Below are positions 9,877-21,257 of a stretch of 64,000 nucleotides of DNA, one piece after another (the first letter of the stretch is position 1; the number at the start of each line of letters is the position of its first letter). The translations under genes and the position numbers were made by a program. Location of the stretch: contig JNEN01000762.1 of NCBI GenBank assembly GCA_000697355.1, positions 1 to 64,000 on the forward strand, in the 5' to 3' direction. Origin of the DNA: Syncephalastrum monosporum B8922. Its lineage: Eukaryota > Mucoromycota > Mucoromycetes > Mucorales > Syncephalastraceae. The notes beneath the pieces are model-generated. The model ran no database searches. It was not told the origin of the DNA and was given only the letters and a program-made list of their open reading frames with translations.

Positions 9877-10706
9877 ATGCGGAGCCTGTTTCTACTGCTC
9901 TCTGGATTGGTAACGCTGGCATCTGCTGTCAAATTCGACTTGGCTGCGGTTGCCATCGAGCACCCTGAAAACGGCGTTCGTTGTCTGTCTCAGTACGTGA
10001 CCAAAGACACGCTCGTCCTTGCAACTGTGAACGTCGGCCCTGGCTACAACCAGCGCGTCGACATTGAGGTACAAATGCCCTCTTTCTTTCATGCTGTCCA
10101 TGTTCCTGATGGTTTCTTTTTCTAGATCAAAGATGACGCCGAGCCCCCGAACGTGTATACCAAGAAGAGCAACATCCCCAACGAGTACCGCAATGCCTTC
10201 AACACCCACGCAGACGGTGAAATCAGCATCTGTTTCGTCAATCTCCTCCCCGAAGGTAAATAGTGTGTTTCTGCCATCCATCACCGTATGGTCTTGCTGA
10301 TATCGCGGCGGGCAGGTTTCCATGAGAACGCCGAGTACAAGCGTACGATCGAGCTGGACGTGAACGTCGGTGCTGAGGCGGTGGATTTCAAGACGATCGC
10401 CAAGGAAGAGAAGCTCGGTCCTCTCGAACTTGAACTGCGTAAGCTCGAAACCGTCGTCAAGGAAATCGTCCATGAGATGCTCTATCTTAAGCGCAGAGAG
10501 GCGCGTATGCGTGATACCAATGGTAAGCACATGGTTTTGGTTTCAAGTATGTCATAATCATGGATCTCTTCTTTGCTTCTGCAGAATCAACCAATGAACG
10601 TGTCAAATGGTTCAGCACCTTGTCGCTTTTTACCCTCGTTGCCCTTGGCACCTGGCAAATCCTGTACCTCCGCCGCTTCTTCAAGCGCAAGAGACTCATC
10701 GATTAA
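9877..10706 (+). CDS. erv25: p24-family cargo receptor, delta type (Erv25/TMED10)
   Basis: Exons 9877-10068, 10126-10255, 10316-10522 and 10585-10706 give 216 aa, normal for p24 proteins. The order is signal peptide ([17 protein letters not shown]), GOLD domain with the paired cysteines in [10 protein letters not shown] and ISICFVNLL, a coiled coil ([20 protein letters not shown]), the delta-class motif [17 protein letters not shown], one membrane helix, and a cytosolic tail [13 protein letters not shown]. The FF and dibasic tail residues are the COPII and COPI binding signals known for this family. It cycles between ER and Golgi sorting cargo such as GPI proteins. It shares a promoter with mid1. 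Confidence 0.95.
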
Positions 10707-10984
10707 ATTCATCCCACTGTATATTTGACGCTTTTATAGTTGTAACAATTAAAATCACAATCTACTCTATCTATCTCTGTCTTCAGGCACCCATATCCAC
10801 TCCTCAGACATTTGACATGCATTCTGGAGCGCTCAGCTGTTCATCTGCATGTCTACGGCTCAGGGCCAATGCTGACTTCTCTATTCTGCATCATTTTATG
10901 ACACCTTCTACCAGTCAGCTCAACAGCAATCTGAATCAGAATCGAAGGTTCCATGTTGGTCCGCTCTATTAACTTTCTAAGAAG

Positions 10985-12439
10985 CTATAGTTGACTCTCT
11001 AACAAGGATGGAAAGACCCCAGAGTCTGCTTTCTGTCGGTTCTTAAAGCCTTGACACGCCTTCTTGAGAGCTTCAGCAGCCTGCTTAAAGTCCTCGAGGT
11101 CGATGTACGTTTGTGCGCTGAGACGGGCGTACCACTTTCCACCCATCGGGTAGATCGTCGCCATCGTGTGGTACACATACACCAGCGTATGCAAGAAATA
11201 CTTTCTCACTTTTTCAGGTGACTGTTCTGTCTTTAAGGGTAGCTCTACATTCACCATATTCGCCGTGAGTGTACCCTCCTTGTTCTCCAGCACGGTCGTG
11301 CCCAAAATTTTGGCCGCCAGCGCTCCACCCTGCACGGCTAATGTGTGACAATACTGACGAATTGCGTCCTCGCCGCCAAGCGACTCGCGGTAATCCAGAG
11401 CTACATAGACACAAGTCCGTTTGAGTGACGCCCGCTGCAACCATCTTCCTGTACATACCATCGTCGACGACCATGTAGGGCGTCATGTCAATTGCTCCAA
11501 GCTCTGAGAACTCGTCGTCAAAAGAAAAGGCAGGATCGTTACCCGGTTTGTAGCTCCCGTTGATGGCCAGTGGGTGGATGTGTCTCTGGCAACGCTTGGA
11601 GACATAGAGGAAACAGGTTCCCTTTGGCATGTAGAGCCACTTGTGGCAATTGCTGATAAAGAAATCAGGGTCAAGCGATTGTATATCCAGGGGTATTTGG
11701 CCTTTTTCGGTAAAAGCCGAATGTTAATGTGTGAGAAAGTTGAAGTCAGAAATTTCTGCATGAACATTACCAGCTGCGTGGGCACCATCAATAAACGCCA
11801 GGATGCTCTTTGCTTGCACCAGTCGAGTCATGGCTTCGAATGGAAAACGGACGCCGGGCTGGGACGAGATCGCATCGAATACCGCCATCCGTATGCCAGG
11901 GTTCTCTGCAATAGCGACCCGGGCTTTCTCAAGGATCTCTGCGTCGCTTAGGGGGTATATCAATGGGATGCAAATCAGCTCGACCCCGCGTTCATGCAGA
12001 AGGAACTCGAGTGCCTTGTTTACATTCACAAAGCAGGTGCTAAACTATAAATGTAAAGTCATACATGCGCATGCGATGTAAGTAAATGCTTTCTCGCCGT
12101 TCTTTTGAAGTTTAAACCTACACAGAGAATCTTATCGCCCTGAACAAAGGGAAAGCTGCGAAAGACGGTGCTAGCAGCTGAGGTTGCATTCTGAATAAAA
12201 GCCATATCTCTGGCGTCAGCGATGCCACACAGCGCCGCAAGCCGTCGTCGATTCTGCTTCACCGCGGCAGGTCCCTCGATACGGATAAAACGATCCGGTT
12301 GGAATTCGCACAGCTCTTGATACGCCACCAATTTCTTGCGCAATTCACGTGGGTAGACACCAAACGAGCCATGATTCAGCGGTATGTAATTGGGTTCCAA
12401 GTAGAAGTCCTTGCGCAGAGCACGTCCAAAAGGCGCCAT
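10985..12439 (-). CDS. Class V aminotransferase-fold PLP enzyme, copy A (isopenicillin-N-epimerase/Egt2-like)
   Basis: Exons 12439-12122, 12044-11771, 11701-11459 and 11400-10985 give 416 aa. The N-terminal PNYIPLNHGSFGVYPREL, the FIDGAHAAG motif (PLP-binding Asp and His region) and the Schiff-base lysine in SNCHKWLYMPKG are all present. Known relatives include isopenicillin-N epimerase, cysteine desulfurase-like enzymes and fungal Egt2 (hercynylcysteine sulfoxide lyase, ergothioneine synthesis); the sequence alone does not choose among them. It sits tail-to-head with copy B (13043-14463), has the same intron positions and phases, and differs by a longer C-terminus (RQKADSGVFPSLLESQL). The first intron donor is GTAGGT, less typical than its neighbours. 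A TATATATA-type run lies about 150 nt upstream near 12592-12600. Confidence 0.85.
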
Positions 12440-13042
12440 TATATCCAGGTGTAGGAGGTATGAAAAAGAAGTAGCAAAAAGCAGGTAGGACTATGTCGTG
12501 ATGTAGGTCTTGTAGGACGGACGTGAAACTGCTACGGGACTTTGAACGTAGCCTTTCCGAGATAATACTCCCAGTCGATAACCGGGAGCCTACTATATAT
12601 AATGAAGAGCAAAGTCGCTATCGAGCTGTGCGTCAGCTTCTATGCTTTGTGCCTGTATGCAGTTTACCCTGCATTATCAGGCCATTGGATGGAAATGCAG
12701 AAATCGGGCGACAGAATAAAAATGGTGAAACCTTGTACCATTCTGTACCGAGTGAATAAGGAGTGACCAATGCACTGAGAGGATGTGGCGTGGATTGGGC
12801 TCAAAACTTTAGAGTGTCTATGAGATGTTTAAAGCTGCACTGCATACATAGATTGATAAACAGTGAGCAAAGTGTATTACTACTCCCTATTGCTCTTGTT
12901 ATTCACACAATCTTATCTCAATCTCCAGGGACATGAGATATACTCCATTCCACCACTCCAGTGGACAAACTATAGATCACTTTATTCCCAAGTCTACTTA
13001 GAATATAGAGCAGGCTGCTGTACATTAAGTTAGTGGTATGCG
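12440..13042. other. Spacer between the tandem PLP genes
   Basis: Upstream region of copy A and 3' region of copy B. An ATATATAAT run near 12593-12601 could act as a TATA element. I see no gene. Confidence 0.55.
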
Positions 13043-14463
13043 TTATTTCTTGGCTTCAAAAGCTTGACACGTCTTTTTGAGCGCCTCGGCGGCCTTTCTG
13101 AAATCCTCGAGGTCGGTGTAGATCTGCGCACTGAGGCGAGCATACATTCTGCTACCGATTTGATAGATAGGGATCATAGTGTTGTGCTCGTAGACTAGCG
13201 CGTGCATGAAGAATGGGATCACCTCTGCAGGGGCTGCGTCTGTTAAAGGGAGCTCAACGTTGACCATCGAAGCCGTCAACGTGCGCTCTTCGTTCTCCAG
13301 CACGGAGGTGCCCAGAATCTCAGCCACCAGTGCGCCTCCTTGCACAGCAAGGTTATGGCAGTACTCTTGGATGGCATTCTCACCGCCGACTGATTCGCGA
13401 TAGGCCAATGCTGTGTACATACGGAGGAACTTTAAGTTATGGAAAACAGAAGTAAAAAAGAAGGGTACTGTTCGTGACCAGTATTGTGGTTACCATCTTT
13501 GATAGCTGCAATTGAGCTCAGATCGATGGCACCCAAGTCGAGGAATTCCTTGTCAAAGGAGAAGGCAGGATGGTCTGCCTGCTTGTAGTAGGAGTTGATG
13601 CCGAGCGGATGGACATACTTCTGGCAGCGCTTGGCAACGTACAGAAAGCAGTTGCCGCGTGGCACGTAGAGCCATTTGTGGCAATTGCTGAGAAAGAAAT
13701 CAGGGTTGATCGCCTGCAGATCCAAGGGAATTTGTCCTAGTTTTTTGGGTGGCGCGCCATCCGTGAGAAATTTCAAGGTCCTCTTCACACGCGTCAGGAA
13801 AAGGAAGGATACTTACCGACTGCATGCGCCCCGTCTACGAACGCCAGGATGCCATGCTTCTGCACGAGCTGCGTCATGGCTTCGAAGGGGAAACGGACAC
13901 CCGGCGCCGAGGAGATGGCGTCAAATACCGCCATGCGAATGCCCGGATTCTGCGCGATCGCCTCGGCCGTCTTGTCCAAAATGGCCTGGTCGCTTAATGG
14001 GTACTCAAGGGTAACCACGATGAGCTCGACCTCCTTTTCATGCGAAACGAACTCGAGCGTCTTGTTCACATTCACGTAGCCGGTGGAGAACTGCCCCTGT
14101 GAGGTGAGCACGCTTTTTCTATCTTTAAGGGCGCTTCATACGTACGCAGAGAACCTTGTCGCCTTTGGCAAACGGGAAACTGCGCAGCACAGTGTTGGCA
14201 GCCAGAGTGGCATTTCCGATAAAGACAATGTCGGCCGGGTCAGGGCAGCCCACCAGCGCTGCCAGCTTGCTGCGGCTTTGTTTGACCAGTTCAGGCCCCT
14301 CAAAGCGCATAAAACGGTCTGGATGCAGCTCGCATTGCTCCTGGTACTCGACGGCCTTTTGGCGTACCGCTCGAGGAAAGACGCCGTACGAGCCTTGGTT
14401 TACCGGTACATACTCGGGTTCCAAGAGAAAGTCCTTGCGAAGGACACGTCCGAAGGCAGGCAT
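13043..14463 (-). CDS. Class V aminotransferase-fold PLP enzyme, copy B
   Basis: Exons 14463-14146, 14096-13817, 13736-13494 and 13410-13043 give 402 aa. Exons 1 and 3 are exactly as long as in copy A (318 and 243 nt) and all three introns fall at the same points, so the two genes come from one duplication. Key motifs are PEYVPVNQGSYGVFPRAV, FVDGAHAVG and the PLP lysine in SNCHKWLYVPRG. Copy B has Asn-Gln where copy A has Asn-His (NQGSYG against NHGSFG) at the N-terminal substrate-side loop, a possible sign of a changed substrate. A TATAAAGG box lies about 60 nt upstream of the ATG (near 14519-14526). Codon use is more GC-biased than in copy A, suggesting higher expression. Confidence 0.87.
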
Positions 14464-15731
14464 AGTTATCCGATTGGAAGATGATGTAGAGCACCTGGCG
14501 CGGCCAGTTGTGGTTTCCTTTATAAATGTATCTGAGAAAGAACCGGGCTGTGTTTATCAGTGACTCAGCGCGCATCACGCCCGCCTTTCTTAGTCAGACT
14601 TGGTCTGTGCGTCGTCGCCCAGATGGGACCATATCACACCTTTATTTTTTTTTTTTTTTTGCGATACTGGAGCGACACGCACTGGATGACTTTTTCTTCC
14701 TTTCTCTTTTGCTTGAGTATTTTTAACGTCATGCATCCTAGACCGAGATGTTCCACTTCGCAGCATGACTTGATTTTTTTTTCAGCCATTTTTCCCACGT
14801 CATCACGGGAAATTTTGCGTGTAAGGCAGCATCCAATTTCCTGGGCACATGCACGCAGTCGTAAATTTTTTAGAGCGTGCGCAGCGCGGTGGATGAAAGC
14901 AGTTAATGAAAACCAAAAAATGAGGGGAGAAAATAACAATGGGGGGAAAAAAAACCTGTCCAAACAAGATATGAAAGCGGAGTGAAGGAACAAGTGGAGT
15001 GTAGCAATTCAAGCTCATGGCTCGTCAATACGAATGATGTGCGACAGGTTATAGCTACATACGAATAGGATCGGCATATTAGAAGGAAATGAGGCAAGTA
15101 GCGCGAACTTTAAAGTGAGCAAGAGAGATGTAGCGGAAGACAAGTTTCTATGAGAGTCGATTGACGGCATAGGTTTCAGTGATTTGGCTACATATTCTAT
15201 TAGGTAGGTCGACATCAAATAGTGTTGTCTTACACGCCAATGCATGGCTGACGACCCCAATTTGCAAATTAAGCTTTTCGAGTGACACCCACGTCTGAGC
15301 ACATGGGAAAGAAACCCCGCCCGCAGGGCGGAACACGGGCTGGGCCCTACATGCAATGTAATTTTTTTGTTTTGCACGGTGTGTTTGAGCTGAAGCCAAA
15401 TATGAGAAATGTCGGTTTGAGGTAGGGTTTGACATAGAAGCAAGCAAGGGTTCATACACTTTCCCCAGTCAGCTGGCGAAGTTTGTGGCAAAATAGAAGA
15501 TGTTTGCTATTCACACTTTTTATCTTTTTCTTCTTCTTATTTGTTTGTTGTTCAACTCGAGCTCATTTACATGGAATAATGTGTCTTTTCTTTTCAAAAA
15601 GCGCATCGAACAAAAAGGGACGTGTACCACATTCATCGCCTTCCGCATTTGATAAAAGCAAGCGGTGGACAGGAGACCCACCTCCGTCTTCTTCTTCTCG
15701 CTTAGCTCAACCGGTGCCTTCCCGTCCCAAC
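14464..15731. other. Long intergenic region upstream of the kinase gene
   Basis: Divergent promoter region. It holds poly-T runs (14641-14661), several long A/T homopolymers and no supported gene. A pyrimidine-rich tract near 15515-15545 and the ATG-containing sequence 15483-15731 may form the 5' leader of the kinase mRNA. Confidence 0.5.
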
Positions 15732-18279
15732 ATGGTCGCCGCCTTCCTCGATGACCAACAACGCAATCCCGTTGCGCCGCCCACGCCTCCCAAAAGCTCG
15801 TACTACCAACATGACCAGACTCGATCTCACAACACTCATTCACACAACACCAACACCAACACCAACACAACCTCGACCCATAGCAGCCACCGTACCGTCA
15901 CAACCGCGACCAGCCACTCGCCCAGCCCGAAAGGCATTGGCAACTACACCTTCCAGCAGAGTCTCGGCCGAGGCTCGATGGGTAAAGTCAAACTGGGTGT
16001 CCACAACGTTACGGGCGAAAAGGTAACGAAAAATAGAAAAAGATTATAATTGTGCTATAAAAAGCAGGCAATTTCGGGTTTCTTCTGACACAAAGATGGC
16101 ATGCATGTCACGTTTTTGAATTGCACGCATGCAGGTCGCTGTCAAAATCGTACCTCGCGCCGCCAACCTACAGGTCAAAAAGTCGCAGTACTCCTCGGTG
16201 CGCGAAGCCAAGCAGGCCGCCAAAGAACAAGCCAGGGAGCAGAACCGAGAAATGCGCACTATCCGCGAGGCGCATATCATGATGCTCCTCCGCCACCCGC
16301 ATATCGTCGGCCTTAAAGACATGATCGTCCAAGGCCAGTACTTTTACATCCTCATGGACTATGTCAACGGCGGCCAGCTCCTCCATTACATCGTCAAGCG
16401 CCAGCGCCTCTCGCAGCGGAGGGCACGCCACTTTGCTCGCCAGATCATCTCTGCCCTCGACTATCTACACCGCAACTCGATCGTCCACCGCGACCTGAAG
16501 ATTGAGAATATCATGATTGACAAGGCGGGCCGGAATGTCAAGATTATTGATTTTGGCCTCTCGAATCTGTTTGGGCCCGAGCGCCTCTTGACGACTTATT
16601 GCGGCTCGCTGTATTTTGCCGCGCCCGAGCTGCTCCATGCCACGCCCTACAAGGGCCCCGAGGTCGACGTCTGGAGCTTGGGCGTCGTCATCTACGTCAT
16701 GGTGACCGGCGCGGTCCCCTTTGACGACCAGAACATGGCAGGTCTCCATGAAAAGATCAAACGCGCGCGCGTCGCCTACCCGTCTTACCTCAGCGACGAA
16801 TGCTACGACCTGCTCTCCAAGATCTTTGTCGCGAATCCCAAGGAGCGTATCACCCTCGCCGAGATCATGCGCCACCCATGGTTTGAGCTCGATCACCTGG
16901 GTACCATAAACAACTTTTTGCCCCCGCGCGCGCCCATCCGGTTCCCACTCGATCCGGTGATTATCGAGCAAATGACACACGGCTTTGGCCTCGGCACGGC
17001 GGACGAAATCCAGCGCAAGATGGAGGTCATTGTTGGCTCGCATATCTATCAAGATGCGGCCGAGATGGTCGCCGAGTGGCAGTCCATCGACGGCAAGCCG
17101 CCCAGCCCGCCGCAGGAGAACGGTTCCTGGCTGCCCTACGACGACCCGCAGGCGGTCCCCGATGCGTACCACCCGCTTGTCTCCATCTATCATCTGACGC
17201 GCGAACGTCTCGCTCAGCAACAGCAGGAAAGCCAGGTCGCCGTCGCTGTGCGACCGGGCGGTGGTCTCTCACGCAAGTCCTCGGTCGAATCCACGGGAAG
17301 CATTACGGGAGTTTCCATCGGCGGCGGGAGCCAGCACTCCCTGGATGGACACACGAATGATCAGGCCGCCGTGCGATGGTCTCCCGAGCCACCGACGCAA
17401 CAACACGAAGCGATCGCCTCTGTTCTCAGTCAGCCACGCTCCCTGCCCAACCGTCCGGATTATCAGCTCATTGCGGATGCAAGCATACCTGGCTTTTCCT
17501 CTCAACCGTCGACGGCGGATTACTTTGGTCGTATCCAACGCTGGCTGCGGTCCGAACCGTCTCAACATAATTTGAACGAACCCCAGACAACACCGCTGCC
17601 ACAACAACAGCAGCAGCAGCAGCAAAAACAACAGGAACAACCGCAGCAGGCTTTGCAGACGCCTCCGCAGGAAGTGTCACCCTCTCACTCACCCATGCCA
17701 ACCCCGCCCGCCGAGGACATTGTGGAAGCGATCTCGCTGCCGCAAAGCCCAGAAGAACCCACACCCGACCTGACGCCTGCGACGCCGCCCTACCAGCCCG
17801 CGGACGCCAAACCGGCACGATCCTTGTTCCGCAAGTTCTCCAACGCGCTCCTGAGACGCAATACCGACGAAGTCTCGCCTGGTCATCAACGCAACCCGAG
17901 CACGGGCAGCAGCAGCGCAGCGTCATCGACTGTGCCCGCCGCGACGATGGCCACCACAGCCGCGAGCAGCACCGCGGTGTCAACACCCACCACGACGTCC
18001 CACACACTGCCGATGAACAAGCTTCACGATCGACCGCTGCCACCGCTGCCACCTCAAAAGCCACAAAGACCACCCATGCCGACCGCCAGCGCGTCGTCCA
18101 CCATGCCCAAGTCGAAAAAACAGACGCGCCACCAGCGCTCGGCGTCATCCTCGTCTACGGGCCAGGCAGGCAGCTTGACACGCAAACTCGGCTCATGGCT
18201 CGCCCGGTCGTCTTCCCTGCGCCACCAGCAACGTCAGCCCGCAGCACCCCCCGTACCCGTGCCAGAGCCGAAAGTCTAA
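15732..18279 (+). CDS. kin1: Kin1/PAR-1/MARK-type Ser/Thr protein kinase
   Basis: Exons 15732-16022 and 16135-18279 give 811 aa. The kinase domain starts near residue 70: glycine loop LGRGSMGKVKLG, VAVK lysine (about 101), a ~35-residue charged insert before helix C typical of Kin1/Kin2, catalytic HRDLKIEN (Asp about 217), DFGLSN (about 236), and activation loop TTYCGSLYFAAPE with the threonine that LKB1-type kinases phosphorylate in this family. After the kinase domain comes a UBA-like region (LGTADEIQRKMEVIV), then about 450 residues of Ser/Pro/Gln-rich sequence with a Gln run. The family acts in cell polarity and exocytosis at the cortex. The C-terminal KA1 domain of yeast Kin1 is not obvious; the protein ends in a basic Ser-rich tail. 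An upstream in-frame start at 15483 seems less likely. Confidence 0.9.
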
Positions 18280-19052
18280 CCATTATCTTCATTTTTTCTG
18301 CTTGATTCCCCCCTGTATGATGTCCTCCTTCCTTCGGTTCTTTACCAGCCTTTTCATCCCATTTCGTTTTTTTCTTCTTCTTCTTTCTCTTTGTTTCGCA
18401 TTCTTCAATCGCAATTACACACACACACACTCACATACTTTCGTAGATAAATATACGTATACATATACTTTATAGGCACATGTAATTACCTTGATCATAA
18501 AAAAGCACATCTTCCTTTTTCTCCACTTCTTCTGCTGTTAAGCTCATGTAGGACGATGGATCTTCTTACTTGATCGTGATGGTAGTCCTTGGGCTTATCA
18601 GGCGTCCTTACACGTTGTAGACATGTTGCGTCCTGTTGAATAGGGGAGCTGGGATGAGATCAGCGGATGCAGTATATGACATGTGTTTTTTCGCGTTTTT
18701 GGCAGCCTAAGTCCCCTCTAGTACTCCACGCACGATTAGGATGATAAAGACAGGAGCGTTTAATCAAACAGAAGAAAAAAAAAAGAGATAGAGCAAACAA
18801 CAAATACATGATGAATGTTGAAGGATAAAATAGACATTAAGGATAAAGTGTATATGAATATGAGATGTGCGTGTGCGTGTGCGTGTGCGTGTGCATGTAT
18901 GCAAATGTGCATGTTGCAAGTAGGAGTGATTGAAAGTGTGCGTGTCCGTGTGTGTGTGTGTGCAAGAGAGGGAGAGTCTGGGTGTAAGAAAGTGCGTGCG
19001 GGATAAGTGGTGGAGATAGTTATAATAGTGGTAAGATCAGGAGGAGCGGCTT
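18280..19052. other. Convergent 3' region with GT-rich microsatellites
   Basis: Contains the 3' ends of the kinase gene and the facing 2H-like gene, pyrimidine tracts, and simple repeats (GTGCGT units at about 18867-18895, GT run near 18951-18963). No gene seen. Confidence 0.6.
18866..18964. repeat. GTGCGT/GT microsatellite tract
   Basis: Tandem GTGCGT units from about 18866 to 18895, an interrupted part, and a GTGTGTGTGTGTG run ending near 18963. Confidence 0.85.
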
Positions 19053-20024
19053 TTAGGATTTCTGCGCTTCCTGCTTCTGCTGCTGCTGCTGGAGGTGACT
19101 CTGGTGTGCTTTATCTTCGATACGCTTGTTGGGATCCACGACGTTGTGGATGGTCGGATAAGACCAGCGCAGCCACGACGAGAGAACGGCAAGTTTGATG
19201 CGGACCGACACAGGCAGAATCGACGAACCTTGGCTCGGAGTGCGGATCGGCCAAGTTTTTAGCGGAGTGACCTGCTGCTGGGCGCCGACGACACGACTCT
19301 CGAGCATGATTTCGTACAGCGTGAGCTTCCAAGAGCACGTGTGGTCAACCATGTCCTCGACGCGAATCGTATCGCGCGCTACGTCACGTATGCGTTTCAG
19401 GTGGGCCTTGCTCAGCGGGTGCAACACATTGTATGCGAGATGGATACGGTCCATCGGGCGGATATCGAAGGCGGCGCACTGGCTGCCGACGTCGCGTTCG
19501 ATGGCCTTTGCGATCTGACCGTACGCCGGGTCCATCCGCACGCGCAGAAACAGACCCGAACTCGCAATCTCGAACCCACCGAAACTGGGAGGCTGCAGAT
19601 CGGCTGCATTGACGTGTTGGTCGACCGCTTTGAGAAAGGTATCGACCGAGGTCCACTTGGAGAGCAGCCCCGAGCCGCGTTCAATGTGGACGCGGCCGAG
19701 GATGGATACATGCGGCGCCGCGTTGTGCGCCTGGTTGGGCCCGAACTGGGAGAAGGTCTGCTCAAAGAATTGCTTGAGCGAGTACGCCAGTTGGCTGTTC
19801 TCGTCTGGTTCGAGGTACAGCGCAAACGACCGTCGTGCTTCGCGCAGCCGGTGCGGCGAAGGCGTCCCGGCATCCGCCGTCAAGTGGAATGGGTCCAGTT
19901 TGAACTCGGTGAAATCAGGCACCTTCTCGGCATGCACGCTCGGACTGGTGCTCGTGCTCGTCGTGCTCATTTCAGAAGTAGCAGGTGTACTTGTACTGAT
20001 TCCAGAATGAATGTCAATAGGCAT
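19053..20024 (-). CDS. Possible 2H phosphoesterase-superfamily protein
   Basis: A single exon of 323 codons from ATG 20024. After a Ser/Thr-rich start, residues ~65-270 form a mixed alpha/beta domain. Its first motif, APHVSILGRV, fits the H-x-S/T signature of 2H phosphoesterases (cyclic phosphodiesterase and RNA-ligase-like folds). The expected second motif reads IHLAYNVL, with alanine where Ser/Thr normally stands, so catalysis is doubtful. The segment SFALYLEPDENSQLAYSL precedes it, as in fungal proteins of this superfamily. The C-terminus carries a Gln-rich run encoded by CTG/CAG repeats. It faces the kinase gene. The assignment is by motif only; other alpha/beta folds are possible. Confidence 0.55.
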   Translation of the reverse strand: MPIDIHSGISTSTPATSEMSTTSTSTSPSVHAEKVPDFTEFKLDPFHLTADAGTPSPHRLREARRSFALYLEPDENSQLAYSLKQFFEQTFSQFGPNQAHNAAPHVSILGRVHIERGSGLLSKWTSVDTFLKAVDQHVNAADLQPPSFGGFEIASSGLFLRVRMDPAYGQIAKAIERDVGSQCAAFDIRPMDRIHLAYNVLHPLSKAHLKRIRDVARDTIRVEDMVDHTCSWKLTLYEIMLESRVVGAQQQVTPLKTWPIRTPSQGSSILPVSVRIKLAVLSSWLRWSYPTIHNVVDPNKRIEDKAHQSHLQQQQQKQEAQKS

Positions 20025-21257
20025 ATCAAAGTTGTCGAGAGAACAGAGAGGAGAGGAATAGGGATGAAAGAAAGGTAGGCGAGAGAGCGAAAGAAAAGAA
20101 GAAGGATAGAAAGAAGAGCAAGAAGAAGAAAAGAGAAAAAGGAAAGCGAAGACAAGCGAAGCAGAAAGAGACTAAAATAAATAAAAAGAAAGAAAAAAAA
20201 AGAGGAGTGCTAAAAGGGGAGAAAAGGCAGACACAGGTTGTTCTTTAGGTATGCTCGCTTCTTGTTGTTGTCGTGTATTTTCCTGTCGTCTTGGAAGAAC
20301 AGAAACAGAGCAGAAAAAGAGGGCGTGTGATTCAAATAAAGTAAAAAGAAAGGTTCTGGCGGGTTATGCATTTTGGAGTTCCCGACCCCTTCTTTGACAG
20401 TATAAAAGTAAAGTGAGTGTTAAAGACCATTCTCGAGATTTACACTCTCTATCTGAGCCATCCCGACCTCCTTTCCTTGTCGGCACTCCTTTTCCTTATT
20501 ACTTAGCCTGACCCCCCTCCTCGAACCCTCATTAAGCCCGGGTTCTGTCATCATATCAACCTGTTTTCCCCGTGCAACATCAAATACTTATTGCGGGGTT
20601 TCCTAGAGAACGTGGCCCTTCCAACAAGACGGTGCGACTCCACGACTCTCCAATCGCGCTACACAGCAGCCAAACGATGTCTGCGACATTCTTCCCCGAA
20701 TAAGGTAGCCTGTCACGCACAAGAAAAAAGATAATCGAGAGAACGAGAGAGGGTCAGTTTATTCCTGACGTAAGTGAGAAAGTAAGGACAGAGAAGGGAA
20801 GTGACCCTCTTATTTATTCGCTCACTGATAGTCCGGGCCCTGCATCAAGCAGGTGAGATATACTTACATGGAGTTATTCTTGCCAAGTTAATGTCCACAG
20901 AGCGAATCTCTGGGAAGTTCCTTTCATTGTACACATGCAGGCCTACAGCCAAAAAAGAGTGGCATCGTTATCATGTCCAAAAAATAAAAAATAAAAAAGT
21001 AGATGTATACAGACAGGTCAGCCGACTGTGGCTCCACACAGTATTTTTCGCGTTGCATGTGATCCGAGAAATGGCGGGAAGGGAAACTTTGCCGTGTCTG
21101 ACAAAAGCAATTGACTAAAGGCTTTTTTCATTTTCGTACCTTTTCGTACCTTTTCAGTTTCTTCACCTCTTGTCTTGAACATGCCCATTGCGTGTCAATG
21201 ACAACATTCTTCAGTTGCACCTTTTTTTGCCTACCAAAGCGGCAAGACGAAGATCCC
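20025..21257. other. Long intergenic region with TATA box and pyrimidine-rich leader-like sequence
   Basis: Nearest to the minus-strand gene is a ~200-bp purine-rich tract (GAAAG/AAGAAG repeats, 20040-20220). A good TATA box (TATAAAAG) at 20401-20408 on the plus strand is followed by pyrimidine-rich sequence. It is 850 nt before the next plus-strand ATG, so either a long leader, perhaps with an intron, or a non-coding transcript starts here. No protein gene or standard RNA gene is recognised. Confidence 0.5.
20401..20408 (+). promoter_or_regulatory. TATA box of an unassigned transcript
   Basis: Canonical TATAAAAG with no start codon of a recognised gene within 800 nt downstream on the same strand. 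Confidence 0.4.

Noticed and set aside
9964..10530. Long minus-strand frame opposite the p24 gene
   Set aside because: Shadow of the well-supported p24 exons; crosses their introns without splice logic.
16465..17220. 251-codon minus-strand frame inside the Kin1 gene
   Set aside because: Mirror of GC-rich kinase codons; no protein features.
20440..20560. Possible pol III gene (GGTTCGA-like and GGCTCAG-like boxes on the minus strand)
   Set aside because: The boxes are in the wrong order and spacing, and no cloverleaf can be drawn.
20841..20865. Shared GCATCAAGCAGGTGA string with about 27564-27578
   Set aside because: A single 15-16-bp match without extended similarity; probably chance.
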